DNA of 13,143 nt from Spirochaeta sp. (GCA_027859055.1 JAQIBO010000258.1:1-13143), one strand, 5' to 3'. Positions 7,419-12,880 are shown, counted from the stretch's first letter. Numbers and translations: made by a program. Notes: a model not told the origin generated them from the sequence alone.

Positions 7419-7568
7419 ATGTTTACAACGCAGCGGACCGCGTCACCCTTTCAAGAGATTGCGACGGAGTTTTTCTGGCTCAATACTTTGAACGGACAGG
7501 TTTCCCACGCGGGGTGCAAGCGAGTAGCTCACCTCATCGATCTTGTACGAGAGGAAACGAAACGATGA
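7419..7568 (+). CDS. Possible 49-aa ORF downstream of the kinase
   Basis: ATG at 7419 to TGA at 7568, following the kinase stop by 24 bp. The product is protein-like in composition: FQEIATEFFWLNTL, then a basic helix KRVAHLIDLVREETKR. It resembles an isolated alpha-helical domain, perhaps the start of something longer that was lost. No Shine-Dalgarno is visible. It ends two bases before the end of the convergent minus-strand gene. I do not recognise a family. It could be a remnant or chance. Confidence 0.3.
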   Translation: MFTTQRTASPFQEIATEFFWLNTLNGQVSHAGCKRVAHLIDLVREETKR

Positions 7569-7570
7569 GA

Positions 7571-7915
7571 CTATGCTGCTGTCGGCCATTGCGGAAACTC
7601 AGTGCCGTGATGCACGGCAACAACTGCGTCTGCTGGGACTTCCACTACCTTGCTTGCGACTCTCCGGTATTCAGCGTGCTCTGCATCGGCAACTTCCACT
7701 GAAGGGCTTTTCTCAACGACCGCATGTGATCCAACGGGAGTGTCATCACGGGAGTAGAGGCGCGACGAGAACGCTAGAAATGCGTTGTCTACAACGGCAT
7801 GGTACACCAACCCGTCGTGAACACCGTCAATCTTGGATCGAAGAGCGTCGGCATCAAGAGACATTAAGTATTCGGCCGCAGATTCGAGGGCCTTTTTCGT
7901 TCTATCATCCATCAT
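7571..7915 (-). CDS. Hypothetical protein, second gene of a two-gene unit
   Basis: 114 aa, soluble. The N-terminal 50 residues look like a small helical protein with the pattern ALESAAEYLMSLDADALRSK, a style common in short antitoxin- or immunity-like proteins. The C-terminal half is Val/Ala-rich with two His-containing stretches (VAVHHGTEF). Its ATG at 7915 lies 7 bp after the stop of the 115-aa gene, with a GTGAG-type ribosome binding site that overlaps that stop, so the two should be co-translated. Function unknown. By position it is a candidate antidote for the ART-like upstream product, which is an inference only. Frame choice is supported by the tight junction, not by any recognised homologue. 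Confidence 0.5.
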   Translation of the reverse strand: MMDDRTKKALESAAEYLMSLDADALRSKIDGVHDGLVYHAVVDNAFLAFSSRLYSRDDTPVGSHAVVEKSPSVEVADAEHAEYRRVASKVVEVPADAVVAVHHGTEFPQWPTAA

Positions 7916-7922
7916 TGTATTC

Positions 7923-8270
7923 TCACTTGATCTCTACTTCTTTTTCGACAACTATCCGACCCAGCTTGCGAAACAAATATGCCGTTGCCACCGGGTAGAC
8001 CAAACTCGGCCATCGCCCGTCGGAATCGCTCAGAAGCTCCGCCATATGCTTTTCGTTGGGATACCGGGAAAGGAACTGTACCGCGAGAAACTCTTCACCC
8101 TGGCGAGACTCGCGATACCAGCCGACCGCCAAGGCAAATGAGTAATGCGATTCTGCCCAGACATAGACACCGCGACCCGCGCGTCCCGTATGAGGTTCTC
8201 CGGAACCGTCTTTCACCCATGCCGCAGATTCAACGGATGTACCGTGAGTACCTCGTAGACTCAATGCCAT
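7923..8270 (-). CDS. Hypothetical protein with an ADP-ribosyltransferase-like appearance, first gene of a two-gene unit
   Basis: 115 aa, soluble. The N-terminus reads LRGTHGTSVESAAWVKDG followed by GRAGRGVYVWAESHYSFALAVGWY. An early HGT(S), then a G-x-x-G-x-G-V-Y segment and then an A-x-x-W helix is the order seen in several small families of the ADP-ribosyltransferase fold (HGT..., G-x-GVYF..., A..WA). A later beta-strand FLAVQF and the C-terminal strands would complete a small sheet. At 115 aa it is short for this fold, and I cannot identify the third catalytic residue, so the assignment is tentative. The ATG at 8270 has only a weak GGTAG upstream. The stop is 7 bp from the start of the 114-aa gene. 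Base composition is slightly lower in GC than in the arsenic and HD-GYP genes. No promoter was recognised. Confidence 0.5.
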   Translation of the reverse strand: MALSLRGTHGTSVESAAWVKDGSGEPHTGRAGRGVYVWAESHYSFALAVGWYRESRQGEEFLAVQFLSRYPNEKHMAELLSDSDGRWPSLVYPVATAYLFRKLGRIVVEKEVEIK

Positions 8271-8557
8271 GTGATATTTCTACCAGTGATTCGAGTATAA
8301 ATCAAATTTGGGGCGCCAAAGGCGCTTCCATCAGCGGTGAACACAGACGCACAACGTTGCAGGATGGTCGGTTTCGTTATAGAGTTATCTGCGTGCCGGT
8401 ATTCATTTTTGGAAATATAGATCAAGCTGAGACTCGTGGCCGAGTGTACTGGCCTACATGGGGAATTATCCCATCTATCGTCCGTCCAGTATTCGGAAGA
8501 CAAGTGAGCCTGCGATATCCGGTGAAGAATTTATACCCCAGGGGCGGTCAAGTAACC
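8271..8557. other. Gene-poor stretch with several short hairpins
   Basis: I see no convincing gene in these ~290 bases. Short inverted repeats occur: GCGCC/GGCGC (8313-8325, 3-nt loop), ACTCG/CGAGT around 8434-8447, and ATGGG/CCCAT around 8458-8474. They are too short to define an RNA. The region should contain the promoter for the minus-strand 115/114-aa unit, but no clear -35/-10 was found. Confidence 0.4.
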
Positions 8558-8698
8558 ATGCCCCGGGCATTCCGGTGCAAACCTGCCACCCGTTCCGCCA
8601 ACCTCCTCCGCATCTACCACCAAGTACTTACCTCCGGCGCGGATCCTAAGCGCCTCGAGGTAATGAGGGAGATAGTAGCTTCAATCACGACAATATAG
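8558..8698 (+). CDS. Possible 46-aa ORF, HTH-like helices
   Basis: ATG 8558 to TAG 8698. After a basic start (MPRAFRCKPATR) the product is helical: NLLRIYHQVLTSGADPKRLEVMREIVASI. GC-rich third positions resemble those of real genes in the window. The ATG lies within a 13-bp palindrome, ATGCCCCGGGCAT (8558-8570). AGGGGCGG about 12 bp upstream is a poorly spaced ribosome binding site. The same frame is open far upstream, so this could instead be the tail of a decayed gene. No family recognised. Confidence 0.3.
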   Translation: MPRAFRCKPATRSANLLRIYHQVLTSGADPKRLEVMREIVASITTI

Positions 8699-8728
8699 GA
8701 CAATAATGGACTTAGACCAATTTACGTG

Positions 8729-8757
8729 TTGACAACGGACGTTGTTCACCCGATCAT
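8729..8757 (+). promoter_or_regulatory. Candidate promoter/operator upstream of the coupled gene pair
   Basis: A perfect -35 hexamer TTGACA (8729-8734) overlaps a perfect inverted repeat ACAACG-GA-CGTTGT (8732-8745). An 18-bp spacing reaches ATCATT (8753-8758), a poor -10. The combination of -35 and dyad suggests a repressed promoter for the gene pair starting at 8802, perhaps autoregulated, but the -10 is weak. Confidence 0.35.
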
Positions 8758-8801
8758 TAAGAAACAAGTCAGGAATGTTTTCACCGTATCACGGGAGTCC
8801 G

Positions 8802-9734
8802 ATGAGTAGTTTTGCCGCAGAACCACAAAGCCTTGCAGAAGAAATTAATAACCAACTCGCGTATTCGTTCATGACTCCGGAAGTTGACGAGTTCACACTT
8901 CGTCGATGGAGTATGTGTCTTGAGAAGATACTTGCCAACAAAGGACTAAACCCTGCAGAGTACGCTGCATACAGCAAGGTTCTAATAGCACAACAGCGAA
9001 AAGACGACGCAATTAAGATTCTTGAGGAAGGTCAGAAAGCATATCCGCGTGATTTCAGCCTCCACAAATCAGCTGCGATCGCCCACGCCTTGATGTGGAG
9101 CGGTGATCAATATGATTTTGACCCTGATACGGAATGGTTTGATAGCCCTGCAAACCCAGATCACGAGCCTTTAGAGATCCGCTATTCGATCCGACACATC
9201 TCGTATTGTGGTCATGAGTACCCGATCGCTAAGGCGTTCCCGGTCGTCATGAAGATTGTCAGAAATGATATCTGTAGAGCAATCTCAAACGATATTCACA
9301 TTGATTTCGACTATGATGATGTTTTCGACAGTCGGTTCAATGGGGGGCAGCTTTTCTTAGACACACTCCTTGATGCATATCTTCTCGACAACCTCGACTC
9401 GCAACAAGCTGAGTACCTGAATGCGGTCGTTGATGAATCTACCCTTATGGCGATTAAAGGATTGCGAAAAGACATATCAGCTCCGCTTCTTGACCCAGGT
9501 ACGATTGAGCAAATAACACTCTCTGACGGCATAGCGATCCGAATACCTGAAGCCGACGTTCTCGGCGCTGGGGAGACATCCAGAGAAGCCTATTTATCTG
9601 CATTAATTGTTTTGTCAACGGCTGATCGGTCATCCGCACACCCACCGTACGATCCTCATGTTTGGGTGAACCGCAAAACCATTATCGACAAACTGCAAGA
9701 AGGTTCTCGTAGTATTGAAGCCGCAGAATCCTAA
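8802..9734 (+). CDS. Unknown protein with TPR-like N-terminal part; first gene of a coupled pair
   Basis: 311 aa using the ATG at 8802, chosen because GGGAG (8793-8797) lies 4 nt before it; in-frame upstream starts (8742 TTG, 8775 ATG) lack proper spacing. No signal peptide or membrane segment. Roughly residues 35-100 are helical and contain a TPR-like unit (AAYSKVLIAQQRKDDAIKIL, then YPRDFSLHKS). The middle is acidic, with DFDPDTEWFD and a striking D-rich run IDFDYDDVFD. The C-terminal third contains beta-like segments (TIEQITLSDGIAIRIPEA) and ends in helices. I recognise no catalytic motif. The gene is lower in GC than its chromosomal neighbours, a sign of acquisition. The last 20 bases overlap the start of the HicA-like gene, so the two must be co-expressed. 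By analogy with other coupled pairs it could be the neutralising partner of that protein, but this is inference. Confidence 0.75.
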   Translation: MSSFAAEPQSLAEEINNQLAYSFMTPEVDEFTLRRWSMCLEKILANKGLNPAEYAAYSKVLIAQQRKDDAIKILEEGQKAYPRDFSLHKSAAIAHALMWSGDQYDFDPDTEWFDSPANPDHEPLEIRYSIRHISYCGHEYPIAKAFPVVMKIVRNDICRAISNDIHIDFDYDDVFDSRFNGGQLFLDTLLDAYLLDNLDSQQAEYLNAVVDESTLMAIKGLRKDISAPLLDPGTIEQITLSDGIAIRIPEADVLGAGETSREAYLSALIVLSTADRSSAHPPYDPHVWVNRKTIIDKLQEGSRSIEAAES

Positions 9735-10002
9735 GAAAGCTAAGCAAGCACTACGATCAAAAGGTTTCTACGAAGAAAATCGACCAGATTCGAAGTACAC
9801 TTTTATTTACCTCGGAAAAGAAACCACGATAGCAACATCGATACCCAACCACACAAAGGATCTGGGGAAGCCTATTCTTTCGAGTATTAAACGCCAGTTG
9901 AGACTTCAGACGAATGCGGAGCTTCGGCGCTTGTTTGAGTGTCCTATGTCAGAAGAAGAGTTTACAAAACTCATGATCGATCGCGGTCACCTTTCGAAGT
10001 AA
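9715..10002 (+). CDS. HicA-like small protein, second gene of the coupled pair
   Basis: 95 aa, basic. The layout resembles the HicA family of mRNA-cleaving toxins with a double-stranded-RNA-binding fold: an opening helix with KALRSKGF-type sequence, beta strands YTFIYLGKETTIATSIP, then a helix beginning NHTKDLGKPILSSIKRQLRL. This matches HicA's P-x-H-x-x-(K)-x-[IL]-x-x-x-x-[IL]-x-x-I-x-(K)-Q. A C-terminal extension with RLFECPMSEEEF is typical of a longer HicA-related subgroup. The catalytic His usually found in GSH before the strands is replaced here by DSK, so activity is uncertain. The start is TTG at 9715, inside the upstream gene (20-nt overlap), with AAGG about 11 nt upstream, pointing to translational coupling. 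No HicB-type partner (RNase H-like plus DNA-binding domain) is present; the 311-aa protein takes that place. Confidence 0.65.
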   Translation: MKPQNPKKAKQALRSKGFYEENRPDSKYTFIYLGKETTIATSIPNHTKDLGKPILSSIKRQLRLQTNAELRRLFECPMSEEEFTKLMIDRGHLSK

Positions 10003-10014
10003 AACCTCACTATC

Positions 10015-10607
10015 TTTCAGGCTATCGGGGAAACGTCCGTCACGGTCGTCGTTATCACGATCTCGGAAGGTCCTCGAGGAAAACGGCTACATTGAATCCT
10101 ACACCCTGGGAGCGCTGGGCATGGTCTGGGAGAAGCGGCGTACTACCCATATACGTCTCACCGCGACCGGTATTGAAGCCGTGGAGCGCTTCAAGTTTGA
10201 GCATCCGACAGTTGGCGGTGCTGATCTCAATTATGACGTTTGGGCGCAGTCCACTCATTCGGATGCAGAAGGAATCGACAAAACTCGACCTCGAAGAACG
10301 CAAACGGGCCAGACTTTCAATCGAACTGCAAGGCGTCCCCGACTACAAGAAACCGAACAGCATCATTGTCCGAAACACGGGAGCCGTCGATGCGTGCAAC
10401 GTACGAATTGAGGCACGGAGCGGAGAGGATCCACCAGAGGAGATTCGGGATGAGACCGCCAAGACTTTCCCAGTGTCGATTCTACCGCCGGGACGCGATG
10501 CAAGGGGTGTCGTATACCTCTTTGGGCAACGCCGATTGACTTACAAACTGGAATGGCAGGACGAGGCAGATCACCAATTCACCGAATCAGGGACCCTCAG
10601 TCTGTGA
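10015..10607 (+). pseudogene. Frame-broken remnant: winged-helix-like N-part, separate C-terminal domain
   Basis: One frame from about 10040 to 10210 encodes the end of a winged-helix-type domain (SRKVLEENGYIESYTLGALG, then THIRLTATGIEAVERFK). A second frame from about 10200 to the TGA at 10607 encodes a charged helix (KLDLEERKRARLSIEL) and a beta-rich domain (KPNSIIVRNTGAVDACNV, later VVYLFGQRRLTYKLEW). Proteins with a helix-turn-helix start, a short hydrophobic link and such a beta domain are familiar as unassigned small membrane-associated proteins, so I read this as one gene broken by a frameshift and missing its N-terminal start. The intact C-terminal ORF could begin at an ATG at 10263 (114 aa), but this has no ribosome binding site. 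If the frameshift is a sequencing error the gene would be whole apart from its 5' end. Function unknown. Confidence 0.45.
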
Positions 10608-10615
10608 ATCGGGAA

Positions 10616-10627
10616 CGTTTCGAAACG
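10616..10627. promoter_or_regulatory. 12-bp perfect palindrome before the 83-aa gene
   Basis: CGTTTCGAAACG is a perfect dyad ending 19 bp before the ATG at 10647 and just after the upstream stop. It may be an operator or simply chance; no promoter hexamers flank it clearly. Confidence 0.3.
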
Positions 10628-10646
10628 AGGTCGCGAGGAGGACGAA

Positions 10647-10898
10647 ATGGAATCGGATTATTCGAAAGTTAGAGAAGTCGTTACGTGTTCGTCGGCAGAG
10701 ATCGCAAACAAATGGATCGCCGGAGGATGGACCCTTCTGAATATTCTTAACCAGAAGAGAATGTCCTCGGAACTTGAAATCGTATACGTCCTGGGGTGGA
10801 CCTCGTCGTTTGATATCCTTCATGTAGATCCTGCCCAACCAATCGAGGAAATCGAGAAGCGTTTTATGGAGCATATGGATCGGTCAACGGCGTTCTGA
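10647..10898 (+). CDS. Small hypothetical protein
   Basis: 83 aa, soluble. A textbook Shine-Dalgarno (AGGAGG, 5-nt spacer) precedes the ATG, making this one of the best-supported starts in the window. The body reads EIANKWIAGGWTLLNIL, then a short variable loop, then EIVYVLGW, and ends with an acidic helix EEIEKRFMEHM. This layout (N-x-x-[IL]-x-x-GW-x-LL ... YVLGW) recurs in a family of short uncharacterised bacterial proteins that often sit in accessory regions. I know of no assigned function. It follows the broken gene by 39 bp and may have been co-transcribed with it. A weak GC-rich hairpin follows. Confidence 0.72.
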   Translation: MESDYSKVREVVTCSSAEIANKWIAGGWTLLNILNQKRMSSELEIVYVLGWTSSFDILHVDPAQPIEEIEKRFMEHMDRSTAF

Positions 10899-10904
10899 AA
10901 GATA

Positions 10905-10928
10905 GGGTCCCGGTTGTTACCCGGGCCC
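10905..10928 (+). terminator. GC-rich hairpin after the 83-aa gene
   Basis: GGGTCC(C)GG pairs with CCGGGCCC across a short loop, with one bulged C and one G-U pair. It lies 6 bp after the stop. There is no T-tract, so it is at best a weak terminator. It may also act on the minus-strand transcript coming from tRNA-Ser. Confidence 0.35.
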
Positions 10929-11001
10929 TCAGCTCATTCTACCGTGGGTAGACGAGTATCTTGTTCCCTACTTTGGCCCCGTCTGAGGCATCCGTCAAGT
11001 A

Positions 11002-11088
11002 CGGAGAGAGTGGGATTCGAACCCACGGTACCGTCTCCGGTACGCTCGATTTCAAATCGAAAGCCTTCGACCACTCGGCCACCTCTCC
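11002..11088 (-). tRNA. tRNA-Ser(UGA)
   Basis: An 87-nt cloverleaf with a long variable arm, as expected for class II serine tRNA. The acceptor GGAGAGG pairs with TCTCTCC (one G-U at 7-66), and the discriminator is G. The D arm is GCCGAGTGG..GGC. The anticodon stem TTCGA/TCGAG holds the loop TTTGAAA with anticodon TGA (plus-strand bases 11052-11054). The variable stem is built on CGTACC/GGTACCG. The T arm is GTGGG-TTCGAAT-CCCAC. The 3' CCA is not encoded. It is divergent from tRNA-Ala 210 bp away. Confidence 0.95.
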
Positions 11089-11098
11089 AATCTCTATC

Positions 11099-11242
11099 CT
11101 ACGGCCGGTTACCGACCTCGTCCACGTCGAGTTTCTCCGCCACGGACTCACCGGCGTCAGCCGTCCCTTTCTTCCGTACTACCAGCACTTTCTGGCGCTT
11201 CCGCTCTTCGACACGATCGGCGTACGCCCACGGCCAAGCCAC
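11099..11242 (-). CDS. Possible 47-aa small protein between the two tRNAs
   Basis: GTG at 11242 to TAG at 11099. The product is MAWPWAYADRVEERKRQKVL followed by VVRKKGTADAGESVAEKL and an acidic tail, a believable soluble small protein. Nearly all third positions are G or C, like the core genes here, which argues for coding. It lies 10 bp upstream of tRNA-Ser on the same strand and could share its transcript. No Shine-Dalgarno precedes the GTG, and the start lies close to the tRNA-Ala promoter on the opposite strand. Could be chance in GC-rich DNA. Confidence 0.35.
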   Translation of the reverse strand: MAWPWAYADRVEERKRQKVLVVRKKGTADAGESVAEKLDVDEVGNRP

Positions 11243-11253
11243 GGGTGAAACCG

Positions 11254-11282
11254 TTGACAGTTAGCGCGGGGCCCGCTATTCT
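11254..11282 (+). promoter_or_regulatory. Sigma-70 promoter of tRNA-Ala
   Basis: A perfect TTGACA (11254-11259), a 17-bp GC-rich spacer and TATTCT (11277-11282), with the tRNA beginning 16 bp later. This is the clearest housekeeping promoter in the window. The GC-rich bases between the -10 and the tRNA could serve as a discriminator for growth-rate control (inference). Confidence 0.75.
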
Positions 11283-11298
11283 ACCGCACATAAACGTC

Positions 11299-11371
11299 GG
11301 GGAATTAGCTCAGTTGGTAGAGCGGTTGGTTCGCAATCAACAGGTCACCGGTTCGAATCCGGTATTCTCCA
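11299..11371 (+). tRNA. tRNA-Ala(CGC)
   Basis: A 73-nt cloverleaf without an encoded CCA. The acceptor GGGGAAT pairs with ATTCTCC, giving the G3-U70 wobble pair that is the alanine identity signal. The D arm is GCTCAGTTGGTAGAGC. The anticodon loop TTCGCAA holds CGC (11332-11334), reading GCG codons. The T arm is ACCGG-TTCGAAT-CCGGT, and the discriminator is A. It has its own promoter and terminator, so it is a single-gene unit. Confidence 0.95.
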
Positions 11372-11381
11372 CACTCACCCG

Positions 11382-11406
11382 AAGGCGCCACTCGGCGCCT
11401 TTTTTT
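11382..11406 (+). terminator. Intrinsic terminator of tRNA-Ala
   Basis: AAGGCGCC (11382-11389), the loop ACTC and GGCGCCTT (11394-11401) form a perfect 8-bp stem followed directly by a run of T to 11406. It begins 10 bp after the tRNA 3' end. Confidence 0.92.
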
Positions 11407-11498
11407 CGGTTCATCAACATCACTCGTATTCAGAAACCGCCTGACGGAGGCTCCGAGAAAGTAGGGTGCCGCGTTGCCCACCCACACTCCGGGGCCAG

Positions 11499-11552
11499 AG
11501 AGGGCGAGGGGGCCCGAAAAGGGTGGTGGCCCTCCCTCTGTAATGATATAAC
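11499..11552 (+). promoter_or_regulatory. Candidate promoter region and inverted repeat before the antitoxin gene
   Basis: TATAAC (11547-11552) is a fair -10 located 23 bp upstream of the ATG, but the -35 position (TGGTGG) is poor. Just upstream AGAGGG (11499-11504) and CCCTCT (11534-11539) form an inverted repeat. Phd/YefM antitoxins normally repress their own promoter through such dyads, so this is a plausible operator. The rest of 11407-11498 holds nothing I recognise. Confidence 0.35.
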
Positions 11553-11575
11553 AACAGAGCGTAAAAGGAGCGAAT

Positions 11576-11863
11576 ATGGGATATCTGTCGGTGACGGAGC
11601 TCAAGAAGACGAAAGCCCTGGGTGAACAACTCGCGTCGGAACACGAGATTATCGTCACTCGCGACGGCAAACCGATGGCGATTATGATCGGCGTCGACGG
11701 GGACACCGTCGAGTCTTCTCTCAGAGAGATTCGCCGCGCCCTTTTCTCGGCCGCGGTGAGCCGAGTCCGGGAACGCGCCGCGGAGGACCCGCCGGATCCT
11801 TCAATGATCGAAGCGGCGATTTACGCCGGCAGGGGGGAGGAGATTCCTCATTCACGAGTGTAA
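11576..11863 (+). CDS. Phd/YefM-type antitoxin without a visible toxin
   Basis: 95 aa. The N-terminal part is the Phd/YefM fold used for DNA binding and autorepression: a first strand with SVTELKKTKALGEQL, then EHEIIVTRDGKPMAIMIG, where the strand-turn-strand around RDGKP is the family hallmark. The C-terminal half (about 45-95) is charged and likely disordered until it grips a toxin, ending in an acidic tail (AIYAGRGEEI). A good Shine-Dalgarno (AAAGGAG, 5-nt spacer) precedes the ATG at 11576. Normally a PIN, RelE/ParE or Doc toxin follows. Here the next gene is on the opposite strand and overlaps the last 12 bases, so no toxin partner is in place. The neighbour is a broken Fic gene; Phd's classic partner Doc is also a Fic-fold protein, but the convergent orientation argues against a simple phd-doc operon. 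Confidence 0.82.
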   Translation: MGYLSVTELKKTKALGEQLASEHEIIVTRDGKPMAIMIGVDGDTVESSLREIRRALFSAAVSRVRERAAEDPPDPSMIEAAIYAGRGEEIPHSRV

Positions 11864-12683
11864 GTCGCCCGCCGGTCGTATCGATTCGATGTATGCGTCG
11901 ATCGCTTCCCGGGATGTCATCCAGTTTCTGCCGAATTTTACCGCGTCGAGTCTTCCGGTGCGGGCGAGAAACGAGAGATATTCCTGGGAATAGTCACACA
12001 CGGTCGCGGCTTCACGCAGTGAGATGTAACCGCTTCCCTCGCGGCAGTTCTCGTCGGGGTGCACTGCGTTGAGGTAAATGATAAGGGATCGCTCCACTGA
12101 CCGGCCGATAAAATCGGCGAATGGTGCCTTGTCTCCGTTGTCTGCTCGTTGCAGGACCCGATAGTATTTCCGCCGCCAGTTCCGGTATCGGTTTGAGGTG
12201 CGCATGCTGCTCATACCATTCGATCAGCTCGGAAACCAGACCCCTGACCTTTGTCGCCCGGGGTGGAATATGAGTTGCTCCCACAATGCGGACAGTATGC
12301 CGCCGATATGTCCCCGCTTCGAGGTCGTCGATGTTCTTCAGGATTATGCGATGGAGTCCGCAGATGAACTCCTCTGACAAATCGGTTTTCTTCTGAACGA
12401 ACGCCTCCAGAAAGGCTATCGCCTCAGCGTGATTCACCACCTCGAAGTGTTCCCGGAGGGATTCTCCGCCAATCGTCAGCCCCCGGTTCATAACCAGTTC
12501 CGTTTCCCGCAGGGATAACGTGTTGCCCTCGATCGCGTTCGAGTTGTACGTCCATTCGAGGGTAAACTCTTCCGTGAGCCTGCGCAGGACCGCCGGGGGA
12601 AAGGGGCGTCTTCTGTCCAGCTCCCGTTTCTTCCCTGAGATACTTCGATGCAGCCGTTCACTGATAGCCATATCGGATACCAT
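11852..12683 (-). pseudogene. Fic-family protein with C-terminal HTH, disrupted by an internal deletion
   Basis: The first frame (12683 to about 12165) encodes a Fic-family N-terminus: the motif S48-N-A-I-E52-G53, which fits the (S/T)xxxE(G/N) inhibitory helix, then AGTYRRHTVRIVGATHIPP (about 122-141) and SELIEWY, ending at KPIPELAAEI (residue 173). In this family the next segment carries the catalytic HPFxxGNGR loop. Instead the gene jumps frame and continues from about 12176 to 11852 with the family's later part (KYYRVLQRADNGDKAPFADF, then ERSLIIYLNAV). It ends with an excisionase/MerR-like helix-turn-helix (YISLREAATVC, then GRLDAVKFGRNWMTSREAIDAYI). About 45 residues, including the AMP-transfer motif, are gone, so AMPylation is impossible. 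The start has AGGAG with a 7-nt spacer and lies inside a 10-bp inverted repeat. A complete gene would have been roughly 320 aa. Its end overlaps the antitoxin gene by 12 bp. Confidence 0.85.
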
Positions 12684-12704
12684 ACAAATACTCCTATCCG
12701 ATAT
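12670..12704 (-). repeat. Perfect 10-bp inverted repeat around the fic start
   Basis: ATATCGGATA (12670-12679) and TATCCGATAT (12695-12704) are perfect complements separated by 15 bp. The start ATG (12681-12683) and most of the Shine-Dalgarno (12691-12695) lie in the loop. As DNA it could be an operator for the Fic protein's own C-terminal HTH; as RNA it would form a hairpin presenting the initiation site in its loop. Confidence 0.7.
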
Positions 12705-12880
12705 TGATGATAGCCTCAGAACGTTTGTCCGGTCAAACCGGAAACGCTCCTCATAGGTGTGGACGATCGTCTCGTCTTGCGCCAGGGATTGGAGGGGCGC
12801 CGCGGGGCGGCGGCGACCAGGCCGACGTCCCGCGTGCGGTCCCCCTTTCGGGATGCTCCGCTGCGTGATAGTATCGGGTC

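Noticed and set aside
8261..8503. 80-aa minus-strand frame overlapping the start of the ART-like gene
   Set aside because: TTG start without ribosome binding site, irregular composition and no recognisable fold. The ATGGCATTGA overlap is suggestive but not enough.
8300..8760. Integron cassette recombination sites (attC)
   Set aside because: AACGTT and GTT/AAC motifs occur, but no pair of core sites with the expected spacing and folding was found, and there is no integrase.
10939..11151. 70-aa minus-strand frame, and similar frames over 11245-11706
   Set aside because: They run straight through the tRNA genes (typical EVAEWSKA- and GELAQLVE-type false peptides from tRNA sequence).
11002..11371. 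tRNA genes as an attachment site for an integrated element
   Set aside because: No second copy of a tRNA 3' end was seen elsewhere in the window, and no integrase was recognised. The shared GGTTCGAATCC is just the T-loop.
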